Of a stretch of 64,000 bases of DNA, positions 1 through 9,358 are shown piece by piece. Source of the stretch: Pseudomonadales bacterium. GTDB taxonomy: Bacteria; Pseudomonadota; Gammaproteobacteria; Pseudomonadales; DC-out160. Under the pieces are notes generated by a model, which did no database searches, was not told the DNA's origin, and saw only the letters and a list, made by a program, of their open reading frames with translations. The position numbers and the translations under genes were made by a program. Position 1 is the first letter of the stretch. Each line of letters begins with the position of its first letter. The stretch lies in assembly GCA_019090455.1 (NCBI GenBank), contig JAHRWA010000104.1, positions 182,136 through 246,135 of the forward strand, written 5' to 3'.

Positions 1-588
1 ATGGCCACGATGCTCGGCGAATTAAGTATGCAGCCCTTTGACAGCTATTGTGAAAAATACCGAAAGTTAGTCAAACGCTTTTCAAACAGTCTGGATAAAC
101 CCATAGATGATCTGGTGGTTGAAACCCCCGATAAAATGATACACCGATCGCAGATGAAAAAAATTGATGATGCGGTGGTGCATATTATTCGCAACGCGAT
201 CGATCATGGTATTGAAGATGAAGAAACACGCGAGGATAAGAAAAAGGGGCCAGGTAAAATAGGGCTGTCTCTTTTTTCGGAAAATGGAGATATGACTATC
301 ACTATTAGTGACGATGGTGCGGGCGTAGATCCAGACAAGATAGCTGCAATAGCGATTAAAAAGAATATTATTCACATGGAAGAGTGCAATGCGCTCAGCA
401 ATGATGAGAAAATAAATCTCATTTTTGCCGCTGGTGTAACCGGTACGAGCGAAGTCAGCGAGCTCAGTGGTCGCGGTGTGGGAATGGATGCGGTTTCCGA
501 TATTATGAAGGAGCTGGGCGGGGATGTTAGATTGAACAGTACGCTAGGGATGGGCACGACCTTTACTTTGCGTTTTCCTATGCAATGA
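1..588 (+). CDS. CheA-like histidine kinase, C-terminal part (cut by window edge)
   Basis: This is the ATP-binding half of a CheA/HPt-type kinase that would phosphorylate a response regulator. The visible 195 residues contain the N box (HIIRNAIDHGIE), the G1 box (DDGAGVD) and the G2 box (SGRGVGMDAV), followed by the final strand GMGTTFTLRFP. The reading frame is open to base 1, so the protein very probably starts upstream; the HPt and dimerisation parts would lie there. The protein stops directly after the ATPase domain, so the CheW-like domain that ends classical CheA is absent. That points to a CheA-related kinase outside a chemoreceptor array, but this is inference. It converges on the hybrid kinase gene, with two bases between the stop codons. 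Confidence 0.85.
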   Translation: MATMLGELSMQPFDSYCEKYRKLVKRFSNSLDKPIDDLVVETPDKMIHRSQMKKIDDAVVHIIRNAIDHGIEDEETREDKKKGPGKIGLSLFSENGDMTITISDDGAGVDPDKIAAIAIKKNIIHMEECNALSNDEKINLIFAAGVTGTSEVSELSGRGVGMDAVSDIMKELGGDVRLNSTLGMGTTFTLRFPMQ

Positions 589-590
589 GC

Positions 591-2312
591 CTACAGGCTA
601 GGGAAGAGTGAACCTATCTTTGTTCTTAGTAAGCATACATCAATGGGCTTGGAGATAAAGTCGTTCATACCTGCATTTAGGCAGGCCCATTCATCTGTTT
701 TGTAGGCACAGGCTGTCATCGCTAAAATGGGGGTTTTAATGCCAAGTTCACGGATGTTCTTGGTAGCCTCTAAGCCATGCATAATGGGCATTTGCATATC
801 CATACAGATAAGATCAAAACGGGATTCTTTCATGGCGTCTACTGCCGCTTTTCCGTTTTCGACTAAAGTCACTTTGTGGCCCATTTCTTCGAGCATGTAT
901 GCTTGTAATTTTTGATTTAGGATATTGTCTTCTGCCACTAAAATGTTCAAACAGAGTTCGTTGACATCTTGACCTTCGTTGGAGCATGTTTCTATATCAG
1001 AACAACCGTCATTGTTTTTTAGAGCGGGCACAGATATGGCAGGTTCAGTTATGGCGGGTTCAGTTGTGGCGGGTGCACTGAGTTTTTCATTTGATTTGAT
1101 TAAGGCGGTTTTCGACTTTTTCAAATTCAATGTAAATGAAAAGCAAGAGCCCTCGCCGATTGTGCTTGTCACCATTATTTGGCTTTCTAGAGCTTCAACG
1201 AGTTTTTTGACTATCGACAAGCCTAGTCCTGTACCGCCATATTTACGGGTTGTACTGTTGTCGGCTTGCCTAAAGGGATCAAATATAAAGTTGATTTGTT
1301 CCTCAGAGATACCGATACCCGTATCGTGAATTTCAAAATGAATACTGATATCTTCATCGCTTTCATTCGAAGTTGATATCCGAATGCTAACTTGACCCTT
1401 TTGGGTAAACTTAAATGCGTTGCCTACAAGGTTCATTAATATTTGTCGTAAGCGGACTGGGTCAGAATATATCTGAACGTCATTATCGGGGATATCAAAC
1501 GAGAGCTGTATCGACGTGTCGATCACTTTTGGCCTAAATGTATCGATAACATCTTTGGCAAGCTCTTCTAGGGAGAAATCAATGTTTTCTAATTCAATGC
1601 GCTTGGCTTCAATTTTTGAGAGGTCTAGAATATCGTTGATCAGTGTCAGCAGGGAGGCGGAACACTGCTTAACGATATTAAGTGCTTCGACTTGTCGCTT
1701 GTCTAGTTTTGACCTCAATACTATTTCAGTAAAACCTATTATCCCATTCATTGGTGTGCGCAGTTCATGAGACATATTGGCTAGGAATTCTGTTTTGGCT
1801 CTATTCGCTGATTCAGCTTCTAGTTTGGCTTTTTGTAATGCATTTTTCTGAAGTTTCAGCTTTTGGTACATTTTTTTTGCATCTTGCAAGGACGCTTCTT
1901 GTGCTTGTTTGGTAATAAGAAAATCTGAAATTCCATCATGAGCAGGGAAGTCCGAAAAAGTCAGTCCCATCTCTTGCATGGATTCGATGCTTCTCACCAC
2001 GGGAGACCACAAAAGCAGGCCACCTTGCTCATCTATCAGCAGTTGCCCTCTAAATTGTTGAGCTGTTAAGCACAGTTCGGCCACCAGTAGACCGCCGGAT
2101 ACAGTGCCTAATTCTTCTAGTGTTGGAGAATCCTCCGCTGGTAGTATCCAGTTAAAATAGTCATAAAAACAGTGGCCTGATTCAAGATCTGGGCACAGCT
2201 TCGCAATAGCATCTCCTAATTGCTGTATTTTAAAATGATGATCTACAGCGATGTGAAAAGGAAAGGCCTGTTCAAACTGTGTCTCTGAAAGTGTCCGCTT
2301 GGCTACAGGCAT
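591..2312 (-). CDS. H-NOX-associated hybrid sensor histidine kinase/response regulator (HNOBA type)
   Basis: This is a soluble hybrid kinase predicted to be controlled by the H-NOX protein encoded just upstream. Residues 1 to about 135 resemble the HNOBA (heme-NO-binding-associated) domain, and no membrane segment is visible. A coiled coil spans about 135-175. The HisKA phospho-acceptor is His182 in NMSHELRTP. The HATPase has DTGIGIS and GGTGLGLS, and a C-terminal receiver domain begins near residue 453 with acceptor Asp505 (CMDMQMP) and Lys555. The linker before the receiver carries an imperfect in-frame TEPAI repeat. Two bases separate it from the stop codon of the H-NOX gene, so the two are co-transcribed. 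By analogy with HnoK/HahK systems, NO-bound H-NOX should inhibit autophosphorylation; the downstream partner is not in view. Confidence 0.9.
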   Translation of the reverse strand: MPVAKRTLSETQFEQAFPFHIAVDHHFKIQQLGDAIAKLCPDLESGHCFYDYFNWILPAEDSPTLEELGTVSGGLLVAELCLTAQQFRGQLLIDEQGGLLLWSPVVRSIESMQEMGLTFSDFPAHDGISDFLITKQAQEASLQDAKKMYQKLKLQKNALQKAKLEAESANRAKTEFLANMSHELRTPMNGIIGFTEIVLRSKLDKRQVEALNIVKQCSASLLTLINDILDLSKIEAKRIELENIDFSLEELAKDVIDTFRPKVIDTSIQLSFDIPDNDVQIYSDPVRLRQILMNLVGNAFKFTQKGQVSIRISTSNESDEDISIHFEIHDTGIGISEEQINFIFDPFRQADNSTTRKYGGTGLGLSIVKKLVEALESQIMVTSTIGEGSCFSFTLNLKKSKTALIKSNEKLSAPATTEPAITEPAISVPALKNNDGCSDIETCSNEGQDVNELCLNILVAEDNILNQKLQAYMLEEMGHKVTLVENGKAAVDAMKESRFDLICMDMQMPIMHGLEATKNIRELGIKTPILAMTACAYKTDEWACLNAGMNDFISKPIDVCLLRTKIGSLFPSL

Positions 2313-2314
2313 TT

Positions 2315-2857
2315 TTAAAGAGTGACTAAAAAGCTATCGTGTTCCGCACTATGGATGCGTTGTTCGACCGGCTCAATTTTCAATTCCTGATTAAAGCGTT
2401 TACCTAAACCTTTGAGTAAGCCTTGCATCATAGGGGCTAGGCCTTCGCGCTCGCTATAATAGTGAACCAGCCATTGGTTATCCGCTTTTATTTCTACCTT
2501 GAACCTGGGAGGAGTCAGAGCAGGAAAATTGATTGCAACTCTGCCATGTAGGTTGCTTAGATTACTTAAGAACTCGCCTATGGTGTTACCCCCCATATCT
2601 AGCATCGCGCCATAACCTTGCTCCGCAGTGTAGCTAATCCAGTATTCTCCAAAAGTTTCAAGAATGGTGACGGCAGGTAGCTCCAGTACTTCTGAGGCGG
2701 CTCCCACTAAGTTATAAGTGATCGAGTCATCATAGGCATCCATACTCACAAACATATCTTCTTCGATGCCTGACTTCTCTAGAATTTGTTCCCAAGCTTC
2801 GTCCCCAAAATTAGAAACAACTAATTGATTAACTGCTTTATTGACTAAGCCGTACAT
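2315..2857 (-). CDS. H-NOX heme nitric-oxide/oxygen sensor protein
   Basis: This is a stand-alone 180-residue H-NOX (HNOB) domain, the normal length for bacterial NO sensors. The proximal heme ligand is His104 (NLHGRV), and the heme-propionate clamp Y-x-S-x-R is present as Tyr133, Ser135 and Arg137. Prolines 116-117 sit where the heme-distorting proline is found in the family. No distal-pocket tyrosine typical of O2-binding H-NOX can be assigned from sequence alone, so NO selectivity is inferred from its being a soluble protein paired with a kinase. It is the first gene of a two-gene operon with the HNOBA hybrid kinase. In Shewanella and Vibrio such pairs tune biofilm formation or quorum sensing in response to NO. 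Confidence 0.92.
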   Translation of the reverse strand: MYGLVNKAVNQLVVSNFGDEAWEQILEKSGIEEDMFVSMDAYDDSITYNLVGAASEVLELPAVTILETFGEYWISYTAEQGYGAMLDMGGNTIGEFLSNLSNLHGRVAINFPALTPPRFKVEIKADNQWLVHYYSEREGLAPMMQGLLKGLGKRFNQELKIEPVEQRIHSAEHDSFLVTL

Positions 2858-3383
2858 GTTGCTACCTCACAATTGATACCGCGCCGAATTATTCCAGAGA
2901 CTTCACCGATTCCAGAGACTTCTCCTATTTCAGCTACACCAACTGCTGAAGGTAAGGCTTCCTAATTAAGTGTAGCTGGAAATGTTCAGGTTTCGGCCGT
3001 GTAATTTGAGTTTTACTCGGATTTGAATGGGTAAGAAATCGGATTAATGCAGGCCTGTTTTCTGTGAATTATGGGTTTCATTTATATTTTAAAAAATTCA
3101 TGCACTCTAAAAATTAATGATTATCTAAGCCTATAGTAAGACTGGAATTTTTCATTTTACCTCTTCTCTTGTAGGTTGAAAAAATAGAGGTGCTAATAAT
3201 TGGAAATATCTGTTTTGGCGATTTACGTGAAGACTAAATGGGAACAAAACTATTAGCTTTATTTTAATGGTATTTTCAAAAGCTAATAGTTTATGGCCAA
3301 AAGTAATAAAGGCATTTCGTATAGACATAAACGCAATGAGCGATAGGGGCAAGCTACATGAAGCCTTTAGATCTTAGTGTTTT
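2858..3383. other. 526-bp intergenic region with an inverted and a direct repeat
   Basis: No convincing gene is present in this AT-rich gap between two minus-strand genes. It holds a 14-bp direct repeat, ATTCCAGAGACTTC at 2891-2904 and 2909-2922, within the presumed H-NOX leader. It also holds a perfect 14-bp inverted repeat, AAACTATTAGCTTT at 3247-3260 with its complement at 3279-3292, separated by 18 bp. The H-NOX promoter must lie in its left part. Confidence 0.6.
3247..3292. repeat. 14-bp perfect inverted repeat, 18-bp spacer
   Basis: The left arm 3247-3260 is the exact reverse complement of 3279-3292. There is no T-run beside it, so a rho-independent terminator is unlikely. It could be a cruciform or an operator, or the end-product of the minus-strand DUF2339 transcript. 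Confidence 0.6.
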
Positions 3384-6300
3384 TTACAGACTCATTGAAC
3401 GATTGCCTTCCTCCGTCTGTCCAGACCGCTGCATCAATTTTTGATATTGATAGGCAGCGGCCAATAAGCACGCGCCAATTAACATAAAGACGATGATTTT
3501 TTGAAGCAATGAGAAATCATTCATATCCCAAAATAATATTTTCAACGCGGAGACTATATACGTGGACACGGAGAGCCAGATTAATTTTTTCATTTTTGGC
3601 TTGGTGGTTTGAAAAAGAATGATAGTGGCGTGTACGACTAGAGAAAAAGAAATAATCGGCCCAAGCATAGTAGAAAAAAGTTGAGTTAATATGGCGATGT
3701 AAGCCGGAATGCTAATGAGATTGAAAGCCCATAAGCTGACAAGATTTCCTCGTGTGCGCATCCATACTGCTCTGGCCTGGGTGCTATTACGATGGACTGT
3801 TAATGCGGCACAAAAGATGGCTGATCCATTGAGAAGTATAGTCAGTAGGGCTCGACTAATTTGATCTGAATTCTGGAATACCATCCAAACGGAATTCATC
3901 GTCATCAAGAAAAATAATGTGAAGATAGAGCCATATACTAATATCAGATTCGTGCGCAGCGGTGCCAGAACGGGTCGATAATAAAAGAGCCCAGTAAAAT
4001 AGATTAAGGTTGCCAAAAGGGCAGCTGATTCGTTGCTGGTCGCTCCGTAGGTAATAATAAAGACAGCGGCAGCATAGTAGTAGATGCCCCAAGAATAGAT
4101 AGGTTGTAGCGCCTTATGACATGATGCCAAAGCATATTTACCTATGGGTACTCTCCGAAGGCCTTGTCCCAACCATCCGACGATAAGGAAAAAAACCATT
4201 CCCGCAAGTAAAGCGCTGAGCGCATTACCTTGCCAATCGTCAAATTCTGCTAACCAGCAAGAATAGATTGCCGTGGCACTAGCCGCTACGATCAAAAGTC
4301 GCATCTCTAGCTTTAATACAGGTTCTTGAAATCGGTGGTATAAGAACAATGCGATCGTACTGGAGCCCCATAACACTACCGGCAAATAGTCACTGTGTTG
4401 GCGTAACACACTGGGTAAGAAAAACACGGGTATTAAGCAATAAAATAAGAGACGCATGTTTTCCGTCAAACCTGAGCGAGTGCTATGACGATAAAACCGT
4501 TGATAAAATTCGGCTATTAACCACAAGCTAAGAAAAGCTTCCACTCTGGCAACCTGCCCATAAATACTCTGCTCTGAGAAATGAAAGTTACCCGTTTTTA
4601 CTGCGCTCACTATTAGGGGAATTGCGAGTAAGCCGTAATGCCCCAGTCCCAATACTTCGGTCCAAAACAGTTCTTTTTCTCGGGCCCGCCAGATAAGAAA
4701 GAACAGCGGTACAATTGCTAACAGCCACATACCGAGAGGCCATAAAATACCGACGCTTAGCAAAAAGCTAGCGGAAAGTAACACTGATAATAAATTCTCA
4801 AGAAAGACAGTGAGTCTCATCTCAGTGGCAGTTAATGTTTCTCTATTTCGCTCCATCAGTAAAACGGCGAAATATGTCAGGCAAGTTATCGCGATTAAAT
4901 TACCCCAGCCAGTGCCGAGATTTAACGCCAATAATTCCGCAGTGGGCACGATTGAATTGATAACCCACTGGGTTACTTGTAGTCCTACTGCTAGAAGCGA
5001 GAACAGCAGTGCAATATATCCTTCTATTCTCACGCTAGTGAGTTGAAACTTGCTTCCCAAATAAATCAACATCAAGCCCTCAAGACACCAGATAATGCCT
5101 CTCATTTCTGGGCTACTGAGGACCAATATGCCCACACCCATAAACAAACCCGCGTGTAGTAAGGCAATGGCCTGTAACGCTCGGGATTCGTCGCTGAGGG
5201 GTGAATAATTGAATAAGGTTTTAGGCAATAAAAATACAGCAATCCAGGGAAGGGTATTCAGTAAATAAAGGACGCCTAATGTACGGCTATCCAGGATCAT
5301 GTTTTGCGTCACAAACAAAATAAAGATGATGTTGGATGTTACGATGATTAATCGAGTTCGGTTTATTCCCTCGGTAGGGCTTAGACCCTGCAATGCATAA
5401 TGAGCAAAGGCATAGAAAAATCCATGAATAATGGCAATTGAAATTAAGCTTTGAGTCAGCGATACACTTTGATAATCCAAGGTCGCATGGCCAATTGAAA
5501 TTTCAATCATCGCAAAACACAGTCCCATGCAAAGAAGCGCTAGGGGCTGCCAATGGATACGTTGGGATAAACGTAGCGTGGCTATGGCTAATATTAATAG
5601 GTAGCTCAAATAAAGCTGTGGAGACTGATCAACATGATTCATCACCAAAGGAAGTGTCGCACCTCCCACTAAAGTAACGATGGCCACAATGCGCGTTACA
5701 AAAAGCAGCGACAGGACATAAGCCGTTGCCGTGACCGTGGCCAAAATAATAAATCCCATTAGGTCGGGGACTAACTGGTAATACGGTCCAGCGAAATAGG
5801 CACAGAGATAAAGTAGAATCACGCCTAGCGCAATCAGACCTGAACCATACTCCGCCATATCTTTGCGTTGCCGAGTAAAAAGAACACCGCCTACCGTGGT
5901 AATCAATGCAACAATAAAACCCAGCGCGACTTTACCGGGTGGGCCCAAAAATTCGTTGAAAGAATACTGTAGCAGGTAGCCAAAACCTAATACCAAGGCA
6001 ATGATGCCCGTCGATGTCATAAAAAATACGGGTGTTTTGCCTTGATCTCGATAGTGGCGATACAAATTGAAAAACTGTTCAATTGATCTGAAAAAAGGGC
6101 TCAGTAGTGGCGCAACGAGTGCCAACAGTCCTTCTTTAATCATCCTTGTGAGGGCGGAAGGCTTTTTCGTCCGTTGATAGGACATGGTTTTTGCAGCTGG
6201 CTTTTGCGTGCGTTGATAGGACATGGTTTTTACAGCAGGCTTTTCACTCTTCGTTACCGGTTGATAAGAACTAGTGACAAGGGGTTCGGTTTGTTTATTA

Positions 6301-6470
6301 TTCTCCTGCTGTTCGTCGATAGCTGGCGCGCCGTCAGCCTGATCATCTGCTTGCCAGATAGTTTTCATTTCAAGCGCGTCGATGCGACGGGAAAGAATGC
6401 GGACCTTTTTGTCAAAGGTGTCTTCCAGTACCGACACTTCCTTGCGAAGTTTTTGTATTTCCTTATTCAT
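3384..6470 (-). CDS. DUF2339 family giant polytopic membrane protein
   Basis: This is a 1028-residue protein of the DUF2339 family, whose function is unknown. An N-terminal cytoplasmic part begins with a short coiled coil (residues 1-35), followed by a Gln/Glu-rich stretch and a 14-residue tandem repeat with the core KTMSYQRT at about 79-104. From about residue 145 to the C-terminus there is an almost unbroken run of hydrophobic helices, more than twenty in total. Family members often act near cell-envelope and glycan genes, but nothing beside it here supports a specific role. It is monocistronic and is flanked by a divergent toxin-antitoxin operon. The start at 6470 (ATG) fits the coiled-coil N-terminus of homologues. 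Confidence 0.85.
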   Translation of the reverse strand: MNKEIQKLRKEVSVLEDTFDKKVRILSRRIDALEMKTIWQADDQADGAPAIDEQQENNKQTEPLVTSSYQPVTKSEKPAVKTMSYQRTQKPAAKTMSYQRTKKPSALTRMIKEGLLALVAPLLSPFFRSIEQFFNLYRHYRDQGKTPVFFMTSTGIIALVLGFGYLLQYSFNEFLGPPGKVALGFIVALITTVGGVLFTRQRKDMAEYGSGLIALGVILLYLCAYFAGPYYQLVPDLMGFIILATVTATAYVLSLLFVTRIVAIVTLVGGATLPLVMNHVDQSPQLYLSYLLILAIATLRLSQRIHWQPLALLCMGLCFAMIEISIGHATLDYQSVSLTQSLISIAIIHGFFYAFAHYALQGLSPTEGINRTRLIIVTSNIIFILFVTQNMILDSRTLGVLYLLNTLPWIAVFLLPKTLFNYSPLSDESRALQAIALLHAGLFMGVGILVLSSPEMRGIIWCLEGLMLIYLGSKFQLTSVRIEGYIALLFSLLAVGLQVTQWVINSIVPTAELLALNLGTGWGNLIAITCLTYFAVLLMERNRETLTATEMRLTVFLENLLSVLLSASFLLSVGILWPLGMWLLAIVPLFFLIWRAREKELFWTEVLGLGHYGLLAIPLIVSAVKTGNFHFSEQSIYGQVARVEAFLSLWLIAEFYQRFYRHSTRSGLTENMRLLFYCLIPVFFLPSVLRQHSDYLPVVLWGSSTIALFLYHRFQEPVLKLEMRLLIVAASATAIYSCWLAEFDDWQGNALSALLAGMVFFLIVGWLGQGLRRVPIGKYALASCHKALQPIYSWGIYYYAAAVFIITYGATSNESAALLATLIYFTGLFYYRPVLAPLRTNLILVYGSIFTLFFLMTMNSVWMVFQNSDQISRALLTILLNGSAIFCAALTVHRNSTQARAVWMRTRGNLVSLWAFNLISIPAYIAILTQLFSTMLGPIISFSLVVHATIILFQTTKPKMKKLIWLSVSTYIVSALKILFWDMNDFSLLQKIIVFMLIGACLLAAAYQYQKLMQRSGQTEEGNRSMSL

Positions 6471-6486
6471 ATTTGATTCTTTGTTA

Positions 6487-6520
6487 TTAGGTTTTTGATG
6501 TTAGGTTTTTGATGTTAGGT
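6487..6520. repeat. 14-bp tandem repeat in the DUF2339 leader
   Basis: TTAGGTTTTTGATG occurs twice in tandem, followed by a partial third copy, immediately upstream of the DUF2339 start. It may reflect replication slippage or affect expression; no known motif was recognised. Confidence 0.6.
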
Positions 6521-6572
6521 AAGTGAGCTCCTCTTTACCATACAGTCGTGCAGCTAATGCAGAATACATCAA

Positions 6573-6640
6573 AGCAATATATAGATTGCTAAATCAATAA
6601 AAGAAGCTAATATATTGTATTAAGCTAATAAAGCAACGTA
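6573..6640 (+). promoter_or_regulatory. Candidate operator/promoter region of hipBA-like operon
   Basis: A perfect hexamer inverted repeat, AGCAAT-N6-ATTGCT, lies at 6573-6590. A second AT-rich near-palindrome centred on TAATATATTGTATTA is flanked by two AAGCTAATA-type copies just upstream of the antitoxin gene. Antitoxins of the HipB class repress their own operon by binding such palindromes; the assignment here is inference. Confidence 0.4.
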
Positions 6641-6641
6641 T

Positions 6642-6998
6642 ATGTTTACAAATATGAAATCATTACTTCAACAACTTAAAGCTAGGCGCCTTGCTCTAGG
6701 TTTTAAGCAAAACGATATGATGCTACGGGTAGGTGTTTCCCGTCAGCAATATCAACGCTTAGAGTCAAAAGGAAATCCCAGGCTCGATACCCTCGAGTTG
6801 ATTGCAAAAGGCTTTAACAGCGAGATTATGCTGATACCGAAAGAAAAGTTAAATGCGGTTCTTGCAGTATTGGAGGACAGAATTCCTGATGCTGGGAATG
6901 GTGATCTTTCTGAAAAAACCTCGCGCATGTCTAAAACTAAAGAGCGGAGAAGTCTTTCTGATGACCCTTGGCAGGATTTTTTAGGAGATGACTCGTGA
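6642..6998 (+). CDS. HipB-like Xre-family antitoxin/transcriptional regulator
   Basis: This is a 118-residue protein with an N-terminal Xre/Cro helix-turn-helix (about residues 9-65; core VGVSRQQYQRLESKGNP). The C-terminal tail is charged and probably flexible (about 85-118). Its gene precedes and overlaps a HipA-family kinase gene by four bases, which is the standard antitoxin-toxin order. It should bind and neutralise the kinase and repress the operon. ATG codons at 6642 and 6654 are both possible starts. Confidence 0.85.
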   Translation: MFTNMKSLLQQLKARRLALGFKQNDMMLRVGVSRQQYQRLESKGNPRLDTLELIAKGFNSEIMLIPKEKLNAVLAVLEDRIPDAGNGDLSEKTSRMSKTKERRSLSDDPWQDFLGDDS

Positions 6999-8278
6999 GG
7001 GGTGAAGCCAGTGATCTTAAAGCCAGTGACCTCGAAGCCAGTGTCCTTAAGTTAACGCTATATGGAAGGCTTGTGGGTTACCTGGTGGGTTATCAAAATG
7101 GGCGGAACGTGTTGAGTTTTGCGGATGAGTTTAAAATGGATGGGGATCGTCCGACATTTAGTTTAACGACACACCCTGCATTTCCCCATGCAGGTGATTT
7201 GATGTCAGCGTCTTGGGTAAGGCATCAGCGTTTACATCCTATTTTGTCTAACTTGCTACCTGAAGGTTCACTGAGAAACTTAATTGCTCAGGGGCTTAAA
7301 GCACATATCGATAATGAATTTCATATTCTGTCTTATTTGGGTGAGGATCTGCCAGGGGCAATCGTTGCGAAATCGGTGGAGCCGGATGATGTTCCTGACC
7401 GTGTTTTATCGACTCATGAAAAAGCCAGGGCTGTAAAGTTTGAGGCGATAGCGCAGGAAAATAAATTTTCCTTGGCGGGTGTGCAGATGAAATTTTCCAT
7501 GAAGGAAATAGAGGGTCGTTACAACTTATCCAGAGGCGATGTTCTGGGTGATTGGATTATTAAAACGCCTTCAACTCAGCATAAAGATGTACCGCAGAAT
7601 GAATACACGGCAATGACACTGGCTTCGTTAGCCGGTGTTGAGATACCGGAAATTAAATTGGTTGATCTGGATCGACTGGACAATTTACCACAGATTAATT
7701 TGCCAGATGAGAAGCAAGCATTTGCGATCAGGCGTTTTGATCGTAATGCAGATGAACGCATTCACATGGAAGACTTTGCGCAAGTTTTAGTGAAGTATCC
7801 TCACGAAAAATATAACTCAGCTAACTACGAACAAATTGGCAGAGTTCTTTATGAATACGCTGGCGATGGATTAGCGGATGTTCAGCAGTTTGCGAGGCGT
7901 CTACTGGTGAATATACTTCTCGCTAACGGTGACGCGCATTTAAAAAATTGGAGTTTGCTCTACACCGATCAAATCACACCAAGGCTTTCGCCTGCCTACG
8001 ATATTGTTACGACAAATGTTTACATCGATGAAGAAAAATATTTTGCGTTGAATTTAGGGAAAACGAAAAGCTGGTATGAAGTGTCCTATCGCCATTTTGA
8101 ATCTTGGGCTGATAAGTCAGGCATACCCTGGAGGGTGATTAAACCTCATCTTGATGATGTTTTAGATAAGGCTAAAAGTGTGTGGCCAAAAGTATTAAAG
8201 GATCTCCCTATGAATGATGAGCATAAACTGAAGCTCAAAAACCACTGGGCAAGATTGCATGCAGACTTTCGACTCTAA
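6995..8278 (+). CDS. HipA-family serine/threonine kinase toxin
   Basis: This is a 427-residue HipA-type kinase. HipA of E. coli phosphorylates glutamyl-tRNA synthetase and causes growth arrest. Visible elements are the N-terminal subdomain (residues about 15-115, ending in the NLLPEGSLR motif), the HipA-C kinase core with FSLAGVQMKFSM, the catalytic loop LANGDAHLKNWSLLY and the metal-binding LSPAYDIV. The start is a GTG overlapping the antitoxin stop (GTGA), implying translational coupling. The first 18 residues contain a tandem repeat (EASDLKASDLEASVLK) absent from typical family members. The kinase motifs look intact, so the toxin is probably active. Confidence 0.9.
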   Translation: MRGEASDLKASDLEASVLKLTLYGRLVGYLVGYQNGRNVLSFADEFKMDGDRPTFSLTTHPAFPHAGDLMSASWVRHQRLHPILSNLLPEGSLRNLIAQGLKAHIDNEFHILSYLGEDLPGAIVAKSVEPDDVPDRVLSTHEKARAVKFEAIAQENKFSLAGVQMKFSMKEIEGRYNLSRGDVLGDWIIKTPSTQHKDVPQNEYTAMTLASLAGVEIPEIKLVDLDRLDNLPQINLPDEKQAFAIRRFDRNADERIHMEDFAQVLVKYPHEKYNSANYEQIGRVLYEYAGDGLADVQQFARRLLVNILLANGDAHLKNWSLLYTDQITPRLSPAYDIVTTNVYIDEEKYFALNLGKTKSWYEVSYRHFESWADKSGIPWRVIKPHLDDVLDKAKSVWPKVLKDLPMNDEHKLKLKNHWARLHADFRL

Positions 8279-8367
8279 AATCTGGTCTTATTGGACGAAG
8301 GTGTATGAAACTTCGTGATCAGGTAGACTCAATGATTTCAATATTATTCTAGGGAGGGAATGTTGTT

Positions 8368-9147
8368 ATGCCGACGATAAATAATGAGTGGTATGAGGAA
8401 AACGCAGAACAATGGTGGGAGGAGGGTTCATTGATGTCCATTTTGCAATCATTGAATCCGGGTCGTCTGACTTATCTCGATGAGATTATGGCGGGGCAGT
8501 CCTTAAAAGCAGCGGAGACTCGTATTCTGGATATCGGTTGTGGCGGTGGTTATATGACGGAGGAGTTGGCGAAGAAAGGGTTTGTTGTTTCCGGTGTTGA
8601 TCCTTCACCGGGCTCAGTCGCATCTGCAAAACGGCATGCAGAAGAGGTGGGTTTCGATGTGGAGTATAAAGTGGGTAGAGGAGAAGACCTGCCGTTTGAA
8701 GATCGACAATTTGATATGGTGAGTTGTTGTGATGTGCTGGAGCATGTTTCCGATTTACCGAAAGTGATTTCAGAAATTTCTAGAGTTTTAAAGCCAGATG
8801 GTATTTTCTTTTACGACACGATTAATAAAACGGCTCTTAGTTGGTTGCTGCTGATCAAGCTTGCGCAAGATCTTCCTCTGGTGAGAATGGTGCCGAAAGA
8901 TACTCATGTTTGGAATATGTTTATAGAGCCCACACGTCTTAGTTCCATTATGCGTAATGTTGGATTAGTGCCACAGTCTGAATGTGGCTTCGGACCGCAA
9001 AAGTTACTGGGAGCGTTACCGCAGTTGTTGAAATATAAATTGGGGATGTCATCACCTACGGAGATGGGGCATTCTTTGATGATAGGTCCGGTTCGCAATA
9101 AGTCGCTACTTTATATGGGTTGGTCAAATAAATCGGCTTGGGCTTGA
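8368..9147 (+). CDS. UbiG-like class I SAM-dependent methyltransferase
   Basis: This is a 259-residue Rossmann-fold methyltransferase. The SAM-binding motif I is LDIGCGGGYMTEELA (about residues 55-70). Motif II acidic residues follow in VSGVDPS, and CCDVLEHVSD and the FFYDTINKT-SWLL segment resemble UbiG, the ubiquinone O-methyltransferase. The THVWNMFIEPTRL region also matches that group. It is more divergent and slightly longer than canonical UbiG, so it may act on another small molecule. A strong Shine-Dalgarno sequence (AGGGAGGGA) precedes the ATG. No other ubiquinone gene is adjacent, and the gene stands alone. Confidence 0.75.
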   Translation: MPTINNEWYEENAEQWWEEGSLMSILQSLNPGRLTYLDEIMAGQSLKAAETRILDIGCGGGYMTEELAKKGFVVSGVDPSPGSVASAKRHAEEVGFDVEYKVGRGEDLPFEDRQFDMVSCCDVLEHVSDLPKVISEISRVLKPDGIFFYDTINKTALSWLLLIKLAQDLPLVRMVPKDTHVWNMFIEPTRLSSIMRNVGLVPQSECGFGPQKLLGALPQLLKYKLGMSSPTEMGHSLMIGPVRNKSLLYMGWSNKSAWA

Positions 9148-9172
9148 GGTTGTTGTTCACAATTGAATTTAG

Positions 9173-9197
9173 CAGAGGTAATGCAACGTTACCTCTG
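9173..9197 (+). terminator. Hairpin after methyltransferase gene (weak terminator)
   Basis: A perfect 9-bp stem, CAGAGGTAA with TTACCTCTG and a 7-nt loop, lies 26 bp past the stop codon. The T-run after it is poor, so termination is only possible. Confidence 0.45.
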
Positions 9198-9358
9198 TTG
9201 AGACAGTATTAGTTCTGTTAAGAAAAAATTAGTTCTTTCCACATATATTCCCTTCGCCACAATTCGCCCTTTTTGTTCACCAAAATGCCCGATCATCGCC
9301 ATTAAAAGGTCACGTCAATCCTATGTAATAGAGAGAACTACTTATCAAGGGTTCTCTT

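Noticed and set aside
3294..3347. 17-codon plus-strand ORF starting MAKSNKGISYRH
   Set aside because: It is too short to judge, and no family or ribosome site is visible.
3152..3352. 66-codon minus-strand ORF in the 2.9-3.4 kb gap
   Set aside because: It spans the inverted repeat, has no convincing ribosome site and no recognisable protein features.
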